A stretch of DNA of 64,000 nucleotides from Nocardia jiangxiensis NBRC 101359 (GTDB lineage: Bacteria; Actinomycetota; Actinomycetes; Mycobacteriales; Mycobacteriaceae): the NCBI RefSeq assembly GCF_000308615.1, contig NZ_BAGB01000168.1, forward strand, positions 62,001 to 126,000, in the 5' to 3' direction. The first letter of the stretch is position 1, and each line of letters opens with the position of its first letter. The notes below the pieces were generated by a model. The model had not been told where the DNA came from, did no database searches, and saw only the letters and a list, made by a program, of their open reading frames with translations. The position numbers and the translations under genes are program-made. Below are positions 34,925-43,814 of the stretch, piece by piece.

Positions 34925-35987
34925 ATGGAATCTGCCATCGATACCCACCTACAGTGCCCGCGCACTCTGTCCCGCCGCGTCCCGGACGACTACGAGCCAC
35001 CGTTCCCGATGTTCGTGGCCCGCGCCGACGAATCTCTGGAGCAGGTCGTCATGGCCTATCTCGGCGTCCAACACGCCCAGCAGTCGCAACGTCCTGCCGC
35101 ACTCGCGGCTCTGCGTGACATCGTGGGCAGTTTCGAGAGCCCGGACGGCCCGATCCAGCACGACCTGACCCACCACATCGACAACCAGGACCACCACAAC
35201 CTCATGGTGGTCGCCTACTGGGCCGACGCGGCCGCGTTCTGCCGCTGGCTGCGCTCGGACGCGGTCACCGGCTGGTGGGAATCCGAGGATCGCCTCACCG
35301 AGGGCCTCGGCTACTTCCGGGAAATCCTCGCCCCGAGGGCCGAGCAGCTCGAGACGCTGTACGCATTCACCGAAGACTTTCCCGGTGTGGGCGGCATCAT
35401 GCGGGAAAGCAGCGGCGAGATCAGTGAACACGGCTACTGGGGGTCCATGCGCGACCGCATCCCCCCTGTCGCAAACCGACTGGCTCAAACCCGCCGACGA
35501 ACTGACCGTCGTCTCGGGCGATCCGGCCCAGGGCGGTCGCGTGATCATCCGTGGCCACGACAACATCGCGCTGATCCGATCCGGTCAGGACTGGCGCGCA
35601 GCCGAGGCCACCGAGCGCGCACTGTACTTCGAGGAGATCCTGCCGACTCTGCAAGCAGGTATGGACTTCCTGCGTGACAACGGCGAGTCCGTCGGTTGCT
35701 ACAGCAATCGTTTCGTCCGCAGCATCGACCTGGACGGCAACGAACTCGACGAGAGTTACGACATCGGGCACTGGCGCTCGCTCGACCTGCTCGAACGATG
35801 GGCCGAATCGCACCCGACCCACCTGCGGATCTTCGTCACCTTCTTCCGCGTCGTCACCGGGCTCGAGAAGCTGCGGCTCTATCACGAGGTCTCCGTGTCC
35901 GACAGCAAGCACCAGATCTTCGAGTACATCAACTGCCACCAGCACACCGGGATGATGCGCGACGCGCGAGTTTCCTCACCGGTCTGA
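34925..35987 (+). pseudogene. oxd: Aldoxime dehydratase, interrupted by a one-base frameshift
   Basis: The first frame (34925 onward) encodes residues 1-180, ending SMRDRIP. It then meets six C (35461-35466), where five would keep frame. The second frame continues LSQTDWLKPADELTVV to TGA at 35985. Joined, the protein is 353 aa, the length of OxdRE. Its known active-site residues fall at identical numbers: Arg178, Ser219, haem ligand His299 (PTHL) and catalytic His320 (LYHEV). As written, the product lacks the haem-binding part. Either a real inactivating mutation or a homopolymer read error. Confidence 0.9.
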
Positions 35988-36107
35988 TCCGAACTGCGCG
36001 AGCGGACGCGCTGCTGAAGACCTGCCGGGTCGAGATTCCCTTCAGCCTCTCGGCCCGGCAGAAACCAATGACACCAACCCATTTCGACCTTTCGGAGAAA
36101 GCTCACG

Positions 36108-37820
36108 ATGAGTGCCCCCACAGCGGCCTTGCGGGCCGCGCGCGACCACCTGCAGTCCACGCGCACGTCGTACGAAGAGGCGCTGGCTACGTTCGCGTGG
36201 CCCGAAGTCGGGGCAACGTTCAACTTCGCGCACGACTGGTTCGACTCGTTCGCCCGCGGCAACAACCGGCCCGCGCTGGTCATCGTCGAAGAAGACGGAG
36301 GCCGCAGCTGCCACACCTTCGATGAGATGGTGACTCGCTCCGAGCAGGTCGCCGCCCACCTGGCCGCGCACGGAATCGGGCGTGGCGACAGCGTCGTGGT
36401 CATGCTCGGTAACCAGGTCGAGCTGTGGGAGAGCATGCTCGCGCTCATCCGGCTCGGTGCGGTACTGATGCCCACCACCACAGCGGTCGGAACCGCAGAG
36501 TTGATCGACCGGCTCGAGCGAGGCTCGGCCAAGGCGGTGATCTGCAACGCCACCGATGCGCCCAAGCTCGACGGTGTCCCGGGCGGCTACCTGCGCTTCG
36601 CAGTGGGCAATGCCGCGACACCTCAGGGCTGGCTCGACTATGTTGCCGCGTACGACATCTCACCCACGGCAGCCCGCATCGCGACCCCCCATCCGGCAAA
36701 CTCGAGTTCCGATCGGCTGCTGCTCTATTTCACCTCCGGCACCACGAGCCGACCGAAACTCGTCGAGCACACGCACCTGTCCTACCCCGTCGGACATCTT
36801 TCGACGATGTACTGGCTGGGACTGCGACCGGGTGATGTGCACCTGAACATCTCGAGTCCCGGATGGGCGAAGCATGCCTGGTCGAACTTCTTCGCACCCT
36901 GGCTGGCCGAAGCGACGGTGTTCGTCTACAACTACACCCGGTTCGATGCCCGCGCACTGCTCGAACAGATCCGCACCGAAAGTGTGACCACCTTCTGCGC
37001 ACCTCCCACAGTGTGGCGAATGCTGATCAACGCCGACCTCGGCGCCGGTCCGGGCGCCTTGCGCGAGGCGATCGCCGCCGGCGAACCACTCAACCCCGAA
37101 GTGATCAATCAGGTCCAGCAGCGCTGGGGCCTGACCATCCGCGATGGGTTCGGGCAAACCGAAATGACCGCCGGCATCGCGAACACACCGGGACAACCCG
37201 TCAAGCCCGGGTCCATGGGACGCCCGCTGCCCGGAGTGCCGGTAGTACTCATCGACCCGGACGGAGCAACCGTTCACGGCCCGGGCGAGGGCGAAATCTG
37301 TATCGACCTACAGGCAGCTCCGCTGAGCCTGATGACCGGCTACCAGGGCGACCCCGACCGCAACGCCGCCGCCATGGCAGATGGCGTCTACCACACCGGT
37401 GATGTCGCTGCCCGCGACGATGCCGGCTACATCACCTACATCGGCCGCACCGACGACGTCTTCAAAGCCTCGGACTACAAGGTCAGCCCATTCGAACTCG
37501 AGTCGGTGCTGATCGAGCACCCCGCGGTCGCCGAGGCCGCCGTCGTCCCGGCGCCCGACCCCGTCCGACTCGCGGTGCCCAAGGCCTACATCGCCCTCGT
37601 CGACGGGTACGAACCCGACCCCGATACCGCGCGAGCGATCCTGCTGTACGCCCGCGAGCACCTCGCACCGTACCTACGCGTGCGCCGCCTCGAATTCTTC
37701 GAGCTACCGAAGACCATTTCCGGCAAAATCCGGCGCGTCGAGTTACGTCGGCGCGAGGACGAGTTCGCCGGGCACCGACCGGCCGGGGAATTTCGTGACG
37801 ACGACTTCATCGAGCGCTGA
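36108..37820 (+). CDS. Acyl-CoA synthetase of the aldoxime-nitrile cluster
   Basis: 570 aa ANL ligase with ATG at 36108. The P-loop is YFTSGTTSRPKLVEHTH (near residue 207), followed by DGFGQTEMT, the hinge YHTGDVAARDDAG and the C-terminal Lys in LPKTISGKIRR. Acyl-CoA synthetase genes accompany oxd and nitrile hydratase genes in described Rhodococcus clusters. It would activate the acid released by the amidase. It lies 120 nt after oxd. Confidence 0.88.
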   Translation: MSAPTAALRAARDHLQSTRTSYEEALATFAWPEVGATFNFAHDWFDSFARGNNRPALVIVEEDGGRSCHTFDEMVTRSEQVAAHLAAHGIGRGDSVVVMLGNQVELWESMLALIRLGAVLMPTTTAVGTAELIDRLERGSAKAVICNATDAPKLDGVPGGYLRFAVGNAATPQGWLDYVAAYDISPTAARIATPHPANSSSDRLLLYFTSGTTSRPKLVEHTHLSYPVGHLSTMYWLGLRPGDVHLNISSPGWAKHAWSNFFAPWLAEATVFVYNYTRFDARALLEQIRTESVTTFCAPPTVWRMLINADLGAGPGALREAIAAGEPLNPEVINQVQQRWGLTIRDGFGQTEMTAGIANTPGQPVKPGSMGRPLPGVPVVLIDPDGATVHGPGEGEICIDLQAAPLSLMTGYQGDPDRNAAAMADGVYHTGDVAARDDAGYITYIGRTDDVFKASDYKVSPFELESVLIEHPAVAEAAVVPAPDPVRLAVPKAYIALVDGYEPDPDTARAILLYAREHLAPYLRVRRLEFFELPKTISGKIRRVELRRREDEFAGHRPAGEFRDDDFIER

Positions 37821-38943
37821 CCCCATGACCGAAACAATCCTTCCCACGATCGATGTCGTGACCGCGGCACCTGAGACCCGGCGGCGGCGTCACGAGAACG
37901 CCTGGCGTACAGCCGGTCTCATCGCCCTGATCACAGCTTTGCATCTGATCGCATTCGGAATCCTGGCGATACTCGTTGCGCCGCACCACTTCCGGGTCGG
38001 CACCCAGGTCTTCGGGCTCGGCCTGGGCATCACCGCATACACTCTCGGAGCTCGGCACGCCTTCGACGCGGATCACATCGCCGCTATCGATAACACCACC
38101 CGCAAGTTCATGGCACAAGGCAAGCGGGCGGTCTCGGTCGGGTTCTGGTTCGCCCTCGGGCATTCCACGATCGTGATACTGCTGGCCGCGGGCATAGCCT
38201 CGGGCATCAGGTTCGCCACGACGCTGACCAGCGATGGTTCCTCGGCGCGCCAGCGGCTGGAGATCACCTCGACGCTGGCCTCGGGAGGTTTCCTGTATGT
38301 CATCGCCGCGGTGAATCTGGTTTCGCTGGCCGGCATCTGGCGCGTGTTCCGCGCCATGCAGGCGGGACATTTCGATGAATCCGAACTCGAGCGGCACCTC
38401 GACAGCCGAGGCTTCATGAACCGCATTCTCGGGCGGCTCACCCGATCGATCCGCCGCCCAGGACAGATGTATGTCGTCGGCTTCCTCTTCGGCGTCGGAT
38501 TCGACACCGCGACCGAGGTCACCCTCATGGTAATGGCCGGATCAGGTGCCGCGGCCGGTCTACCCTGGTACGCCGTCATATGTCTGCCACTGCTGTTCGC
38601 GTCCGGCATGAGCCTGTTCGACACCTTGGACGGCACCTTCATGAACGTCGCCTATCACTGGGCCTTCTCGAACCCGGTTCGGAAGGTCTACTACAACTTC
38701 ACGATCACGGGTCTGTCCATCGCGGTAGCGTTCCTGATCGGAAGCATCGAACTCATCGGACTGATCCACCACCAATGGGACCTCGACGACCCGGTGACCA
38801 CCTGGATCTCGAACATCAGCCTCGACAACATGGGCTTCGTCATCGTCGGCCTGTTCGTGCTCGTCTGGGCGATCGCGATCACCTACTGGCGGGTGGCAGG
38901 AGTCGGGCAAGCCCATACTCATCCAACCCAGCGGGCGAATTGA
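37795..38943 (+). CDS. nhlF: NiCoT-family cobalt permease (NhlF-like)
   Basis: 372-382 aa membrane protein with about eight hydrophobic segments. The NiCoT signature HX4DH is RHAFDADHIAAIDN, and later motifs are GFWFALGHSTIVIL, GFLFGVGFDTATE and LFASGMSLFDTLDG. GTG at 37795 has GGGGA upstream and overlaps the ligase gene; ATG at 37825 is the alternative. It imports Co2+ for the nitrile hydratase, as NhlF does in R. rhodochrous J1. Confidence 0.93.
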   Translation: MTTTSSSADPMTETILPTIDVVTAAPETRRRRHENAWRTAGLIALITALHLIAFGILAILVAPHHFRVGTQVFGLGLGITAYTLGARHAFDADHIAAIDNTTRKFMAQGKRAVSVGFWFALGHSTIVILLAAGIASGIRFATTLTSDGSSARQRLEITSTLASGGFLYVIAAVNLVSLAGIWRVFRAMQAGHFDESELERHLDSRGFMNRILGRLTRSIRRPGQMYVVGFLFGVGFDTATEVTLMVMAGSGAAAGLPWYAVICLPLLFASGMSLFDTLDGTFMNVAYHWAFSNPVRKVYYNFTITGLSIAVAFLIGSIELIGLIHHQWDLDDPVTTWISNISLDNMGFVIVGLFVLVWAIAITYWRVAGVGQAHTHPTQRAN

Positions 38944-38989
38944 CAACGCACGCGTCAGAGTGTCCGAATAAATATTTCGAAATGGCCAC

Positions 38990-39244
38990 TCACTCATGAG
39001 TGAGAACCACGAAGGTGTGGAGTGCGGTGGGTTCGAGTTCTTCCCCGGCAGCCAGGTTTTGGATCAGTGGCGCTGCGGCCCGGCCCAGTGCGATATTGCG
39101 CGTGACGGCAGTGCCGACACGGATGCCGTTCGCCGCCAGCGACACTCGGGGATCATCCGCGGCTCCGCAGGCGATGAGCGAGCCTTGAACGTTGCTGACG
39201 GGTCCGTCGGCCTGGATCAGCCAGCACCTGTCGCGAAAGGTCTA
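38990..39244 (-). pseudogene. Unrecognised gene remnant, about 80 codons
   Basis: The minus frame ending at TGA 38990-38992 reads coherently: WLIQADGPVSNVQGSLIAC, VSLAANGIRVGTAVTRN, IALGRAAAPLIQNLAAGEEL, TALHTFVVLTHE. A TAG lies upstream near 39245 and no start codon follows, so this is a C-terminal fragment. I cannot name the family. Confidence 0.4.
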
Positions 39245-39303
39245 CTCGCGCAAGGACTGCCAGGCTGAGCGGAGGAAGTGGGCGTACGCGGCGTGTACCC
39301 GCC

Positions 39304-39564
39304 GTGGCAACCTCTACCCTCACGGTAATCACCGCATCACGTGAATTTGATTGTGACTGCACCCAGTACGCACAGCGATATTTCGCCGCGAATGTCGAGA
39401 CGCAATTCGATATTGTCACTGAGGATTTCGCTACCGACCCCTACTTGATCTGCGCTGACCGCTACTGGAATCTGCGGTTCACCCAGGAGCCGACCCTGGC
39501 GACGCTTCTGGCACCGAGTGAAAAGTGGCCGGGTCCGACGATGTTTACGGTTCGAGTGCGTTGA
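39304..39564 (+). CDS. Small hypothetical protein, 86 aa
   Basis: GTG at 39304 starts a frame with acidic, aromatic composition (DIVTEDFATDPYLICADRYW, NLRFTQEPTLATLL). No family and no strong ribosome site. Possibly real. Confidence 0.35.
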   Translation: MATSTLTVITASREFDCDCTQYAQRYFAANVETQFDIVTEDFATDPYLICADRYWNLRFTQEPTLATLLAPSEKWPGPTMFTVRVR

Positions 39565-39878
39565 TCATCGTGGATCGAAACGGGAATCAGTCCACCCGCC
39601 AAAGGCGTCTTAGGCCGGTAGTCACGACGGAGGACGCCGACCGTACCTGCAGGCCGTGATCGCGGCCGGCCCGCACACGCGCAGTCTCACGATCCGGCCC
39701 ATCGCCGTGTTCTGCTGCCTCGGGGTTACAGCTGGCGTCTGTGCCGCGTGCACACCGATAACGGTGACGATGTAAGGCTCGCACATCCTTGTCGGGCTTG
39801 GTATTCGGCATATTCGTGAGGCGTATCACAGCACGGCCGCAGGAGTTGTGGGCCGGATCTCAGCACCTTGGAGGAAGC
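39565..39878. other. Intergenic region before the second truncated haemoglobin
   Basis: No supported gene. A short plus frame (LTIRPIAVFCCLGVTAG) is probably chance. A GGAGG ribosome site at 39869-39873 precedes the next gene. Confidence 0.35.
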
Positions 39879-40379
39879 ATGACCGAACAAGCCAGCCTTT
39901 TTGACCGATTGGGTGGTCTCGAGGCTCTCGAGACGTTCGCGCAGGTAGTTGTGAAGCGAGCGATGCTCGACGACACGATCGGGCACATCTGGGATCACTT
40001 GACCGAGGATGTGGTGCAAAAGGAGATCAGCGGCTTCGTGGACTGGCTCTGCGAGTACTGGGGTGGTCCGAGGTCATATCACGGCCCGGATATGGCGACA
40101 GTGCACCGCGGCATGGGGATCACCGAAGAGTACTGGGACGCGCTGTTCGTGATCATCGATGAATGCTACGTCGAGTTCGGTCTCACTCCGGAGCTCATCG
40201 CGGAGGTGGACACATTCCTGCGCTCGTTCAAGCCTGCAATCGTCGGCAGTCCGACGTTCCGGGAGGTCGTCCAGGCCAACCCGGACATGGATGTAATGAA
40301 GGGCATGAAGAGCGTTGGCGTCCACTGGCCGAGCGCGCCAAGTGCCTTGTCCACGAGGGGAGCCGCCGGGGATGAGTGA
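39879..40379 (+). CDS. Group I truncated haemoglobin, second copy
   Basis: 166 aa, aligning without gaps to the 25698 copy over about 155 residues. Shared blocks are GHIW, YWGGP, GPDMAT-x-HRGMGITEEYWDALF with His76, FLRSF and the conserved tail SVGVHWP. Val25 again replaces the B10 Tyr of GlbN. The stop codon overlaps the start of the ferredoxin gene at 40372, so the two are translationally coupled. This is the strongest evidence that globin and ferredoxin act together. Confidence 0.88.
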   Translation: MTEQASLFDRLGGLEALETFAQVVVKRAMLDDTIGHIWDHLTEDVVQKEISGFVDWLCEYWGGPRSYHGPDMATVHRGMGITEEYWDALFVIIDECYVEFGLTPELIAEVDTFLRSFKPAIVGSPTFREVVQANPDMDVMKGMKSVGVHWPSAPSALSTRGAAGDE

Positions 40380-40587
40380 ACAAGGATGGCGTGTCGAGGT
40401 CTCACGCGGCTGCATCGGCTCGGGTCTGTGTCTGTCCGTGGCGGCAGACCACTTCGAGTTCGCAGGTGCGCGGGCGAAGACGGTGCGTGGTGTGCTCGCG
40501 CGGGCAGAAGATCTCGAGGCAGTGCGTGCCGCTGCGGAGATCTGCCCTGCATCAGCGATTTCGATCTCTGAAAACCTTTCGGCGTGA
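40372..40587 (+). CDS. [3Fe-4S] ferredoxin coupled to truncated haemoglobin
   Basis: 71 aa from ATG at 40372, inside the last codons of the haemoglobin gene. Cys14, Cys20 and Cys58 form C-x5-C...C-P-A (VEVSRGCIGSGLCLSV, AEICPASAISI). About as close to the 26500 ferredoxin as the two globins are to each other, which supports duplication of a whole module. The electron source is not encoded beside it; the reductases at 46693 and 47874 are the nearest. Confidence 0.88.
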   Translation: MSEQGWRVEVSRGCIGSGLCLSVAADHFEFAGARAKTVRGVLARAEDLEAVRAAAEICPASAISISENLSA

Positions 40588-40759
40588 GCGAATTTGCCGA
40601 CAACTGAGGTCTTCGCAGTGTCCGGTCGGCCATCTGTGCCCGATCAACCGTTAAACGCGGCCGGTCGCGACCGAGAGTTGTCTGGCTACGGATCCGGGAT
40701 CAATGGGGGCCTGGTGGAAAAACAAACCATGGCAATGAGGTTATGAAGAGGAGTCGAAT

Positions 40760-41674
40760 ATGGTGAGCAAAGAGAATGCGCACGCAAAGGCGCTGTGGGA
40801 AGGGTTGGTCGCATCTCTGACTCCGGTCGGTGATACGGAGTTGACTGTCGATGAGTTGCGTGCGGGCTTCGATGCGTGGGCGACCGGGTCTATGCCGGCG
40901 CCGGAAGATGGGGTCTACGAGGAAGTCGACGCCGACGGTGCTTCATGCATTCTAGTCCGGATGCCGGGCACATCCGACAAGCGGACGATTCTCTACTCCC
41001 ATGGCGGTGGCTACGTCTTGGGATCGGCGTCGTCCTATCGGGGCTTCGGCGCGGCGCTGTCCCGGGCCGCGGACGCTCAGGTCCTGGTGGTCGACTACCG
41101 GCGGGCCCCGGAGTGCCCGCACCCGGCGGCACTGCAAGACTTTACCGCAGCTTACCACTGGTTGGTCGGCCAGGGGATTCGGCCCGGCGACATCGTGGTG
41201 TCTGGTGATTCGGCCGGGGGCGGCTTGACGACTGCTTTGCTGGTCGCGCTCCGAGATCAGGGCGAGCCGCTTCCGGCGGGCGGTGTGCCCATATCGCCCT
41301 GGGTTGACATGACATTCTCGGGCAAGTCCTACGAGACTCGTGCCGATGTCGATCCGATCATCTCGCGTGACCTGCTGGGGACCATGGCGTCGCTCTGGTT
41401 GGGCGATCAGGATCCCCGTGACATCAAAGCTTCGCCGATCTTCGGGGATCTCAGTGGCCTGCCGCCACTGTCGATCTTCATCGGGACTGCGGAGTGTCTG
41501 TACGACGAGGCAATCAAGCTCGCCCAGCGTGCGGAGGCCAGCGGTGTGGCGGTGGACCTGCATATCGGCGAGGGCATGTTCCACATCTGGCCTGTCATGA
41601 ACTCTTTCCTGCCCGAAGCGAAGGAGGCGGTCGGGCAAATCGGTGAGTTCGTCAAGAAATACACGGGCCAGTAG
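40760..41674 (+). CDS. Alpha/beta hydrolase, hormone-sensitive-lipase type
   Basis: 304 aa. Oxyanion motif HGGG at residues 81-84, nucleophile Ser151 in VSGDSAGGG, then the acid region AECLYDEA and catalytic His in GMFHIWPVM. AGAGGAG precedes the start. Such esterases hydrolyse short acyl esters or amides. It may be the first gene of the amine cluster and could cleave an ester or amide precursor. Confidence 0.85.
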   Translation: MVSKENAHAKALWEGLVASLTPVGDTELTVDELRAGFDAWATGSMPAPEDGVYEEVDADGASCILVRMPGTSDKRTILYSHGGGYVLGSASSYRGFGAALSRAADAQVLVVDYRRAPECPHPAALQDFTAAYHWLVGQGIRPGDIVVSGDSAGGGLTTALLVALRDQGEPLPAGGVPISPWVDMTFSGKSYETRADVDPIISRDLLGTMASLWLGDQDPRDIKASPIFGDLSGLPPLSIFIGTAECLYDEAIKLAQRAEASGVAVDLHIGEGMFHIWPVMNSFLPEAKEAVGQIGEFVKKYTGQ

Positions 41675-41752
41675 CGGCTCTCAACTCGGTTTTCCAGCAG
41701 GGTGTGCGGTGCATCCCGTTCTCCCTGCCAAGCTCATTAAGGAGTTCTTCCC

Positions 41753-42145
41753 TTGGTTACATTCCGTTCCCACCTCCAGTTCGATCACCCCGCCGAAGCA
41801 GTGTGGAATCTGATCGCTGACGCTGGCAATGTGAGCTCCTGGTTCCCCCTGGTCAAGTCATCGCAGGCGGAGGGACCGCGACGTCACCTGACTCTGCAGG
41901 ATGGGACTCCGGTCGTGGAGGACATCATCACCATCGACTCAGTGCGGCGGCGTTTCCAGTACTCGATCAGCGGGGGTGGCATCCCGGTACAGAGCCATCT
42001 GTCCACCGTCGACGTGATCGAGGTGAGCGACGGCTCAACGCTTGTCGTCTACAGCGTCGAAATCGAGCCCGCGGTCCTACTGGATGTGCTCGGGCCTGCA
42101 GTGGAAGAAGCGGTTCGGAATCTCCCGACCGCATTGTCGAAATGA
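41753..42145 (+). CDS. SRPBCC-family protein (polyketide cyclase/dehydrase-like)
   Basis: 130 aa from TTG at 41753, preceded by AAGGAG (41739-41744). Pattern FDHPAEAVWNLIADAGNVSSW, then QYSISGGGIPVQSHLSTVDVI and a C-terminal helix (LGPAVEEAVRNL). The START-like pocket binds hydrophobic ligands. Function in the cluster unknown. Confidence 0.75.
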   Translation: MVTFRSHLQFDHPAEAVWNLIADAGNVSSWFPLVKSSQAEGPRRHLTLQDGTPVVEDIITIDSVRRRFQYSISGGGIPVQSHLSTVDVIEVSDGSTLVVYSVEIEPAVLLDVLGPAVEEAVRNLPTALSK

Positions 42146-42179
42146 CGGCGAACCAGCGCGCACCGGAGGGCAGTGACCG

Positions 42180-43208
42180 ATGAGGAACATCAGGGCAATT
42201 ATCTACGGTGTTGGTCGAATGGGGGCGATCGCCACCCGTCTCATGCTCGAGCAGGGAGTCGAGATTGTCGGAGCCATCTCCCAGAGTCCGAGCAAGGTGG
42301 GCCGCGACCTCGGCGATGTGGCGGGCCTCGGTGTCAAGACGAATGTCCTTGTGGAGAGCGACGCTGCCGCCGTCCTTGGGGCCCGAGCTCCCGACATTGC
42401 GGTCGTGACTGTGAGTAGCTATTTGGCCGAAATGTACGAGCATCTTCGGCTCTGTGCCGATAACCGGGTCAATGCCGTCACATTGGCTGAGGAGGCGCTG
42501 TACCCTTGGCGGACTTCTCCGGTATTGACTGCTCAACTGGACGCGTTGGCCAGGGAGCGCGGTGTGACGATCACCGGGACGGGCCAGCAAGACGTGTACT
42601 GGGTCAATCTGGTGGCCCTCATGATGGGTACAGCCCATCGCGTCGATGAAGTCGTGGGCCGAGTCAGTTGGAACGTCGATGACTACGGCCCGGAAGTGGC
42701 GCGGGACCAACACGTCGGGGAATCGGTCGAGACGTTCGCGCGGTTCGCCGCCGGAGCCGACCGTCCCCCGACGTTCGGGCGCAACACCCTGGATGCTCTC
42801 GTTGCTGGTAGCGGCCTGCGCGTGGCTTCGATCGAGAACACCACCAGGGCAGCGGTAGCGGAGAGCGAGATGTATTCCAGCACTCTGGACATCAAGATCC
42901 CTACCGGGCACGTCGTTGGCTTCACCGACATCGACACCATCAGGACCGTGGAGGGTCCGGTGTTCGCCCTGGAAATGACCGGTTCTGTCTACAAGGAAGG
43001 ACAGGGCGACATTAATGACTGGGAGATCCATGGTGAGCCGGATCTTCGGGTCGTCAATCCGGCTGTACCCACCCAGGTCACTACCTGCACTCAGTTGGTC
43101 AACCGGATCCCTGACGTCATCAATGCGGCACCCGGGTTCGTGACCGTCGATCAACTCCCGCCCTTGCGATACCGGCCGTTCCCGCTGGGTGCTTACCTCG
43201 CCCGTTGA
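42180..43208 (+). CDS. Dihydrodipicolinate-reductase-like / 2,4-diaminopentanoate dehydrogenase-like enzyme
   Basis: 342 aa. The Rossmann motif GVGRMG is at residues 10-15, then VEIVGAISQSPSKVG and GTGQQDVYWVNLVALMMG. This pattern belongs to the NAD(P)-dependent diaminopentanoate/3,5-diaminohexanoate dehydrogenase-like branch of the DapB fold, which deaminates amino acids oxidatively at a non-alpha amine. With the ammonia-lyase-like gene at 56132 it suggests chemistry on a beta- or gamma-amine. Closely follows the SRPBCC gene. Confidence 0.7.
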   Translation: MRNIRAIIYGVGRMGAIATRLMLEQGVEIVGAISQSPSKVGRDLGDVAGLGVKTNVLVESDAAAVLGARAPDIAVVTVSSYLAEMYEHLRLCADNRVNAVTLAEEALYPWRTSPVLTAQLDALARERGVTITGTGQQDVYWVNLVALMMGTAHRVDEVVGRVSWNVDDYGPEVARDQHVGESVETFARFAAGADRPPTFGRNTLDALVAGSGLRVASIENTTRAAVAESEMYSSTLDIKIPTGHVVGFTDIDTIRTVEGPVFALEMTGSVYKEGQGDINDWEIHGEPDLRVVNPAVPTQVTTCTQLVNRIPDVINAAPGFVTVDQLPPLRYRPFPLGAYLAR

Positions 43209-43814
43209 GCGGCTGGAAAGCACGACGAGACCGGGCCAGATACCGGTCCTGGGTATGGCATCCAGTCGCTGTTACCGTGCCGATCACGAGGATGCATCTG
43301 CTGGTTGAGCCCAGAGATGCTCCTGGTGGGGCAATCCTGGTGGCATTGTGGTGGGTCCATGTTCATGGCATGGCCCCACCACAATGCCCTTCGCGGCCCG
43401 AATGGGCCTACGAGGCAGTTTGTGCGTGAGCAGGTGCGGTGTGGTGGTCGATTTCATCGGTACTTGCAGAAGTGTAGTGGCGGGGTGCCGACGCCGATCC
43501 TGACAACGTCTCGATCAAATTTGCCCGCCGAGTTCACTGGTGGCATCGCATTGGACCTGCTCCTGCACCGCCGCGGGTCTGGCTGGAGGTCGGCGCGGGC
43601 TTCGCTGCATTTGGGCCGGCTTCCAGTGTTCGGCTGTCACCTTCTGCGGTGCAGTTCACGAACCTGGCGGGCCCTAGCGTTCGACAACAACGTACGGGAT
43701 GCCCTCCCGTCCCGCCAATGGTGTGCATGACGGCCACGACCAGAGCTACGTCGAGTACCTAGGTTCGTGATCCAGAGGCATCCAGTCTGCACCGTCCGTA
43801 ACGAGGAGGATTTC
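43209..43814. other. Long intergenic region with hairpin
   Basis: No supported gene in 606 bp. It contains the long inverted repeat at 43342-43388. The ribosome site GAGGAGG for the next gene is at 43801-43807. The repeat arm CATGGCCCCACCA also occurs near 61600 inside an SDR remnant, so part of this DNA may be decayed coding sequence. Confidence 0.4.
43342..43388. terminator. Strong inverted repeat, candidate terminator
   Basis: GGCATTGTGGTGGG (43342-43355) pairs perfectly with CCCACCACAATGCC (43375-43388). With one mismatch the stem extends to CCATG/CATGG, leaving a loop of about 7 nt (20-bp stem). It lies 134 bp after the dehydrogenase gene and could separate 40760-43208 from the SDR-to-reductase operon. 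No T tract follows. Confidence 0.5.
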
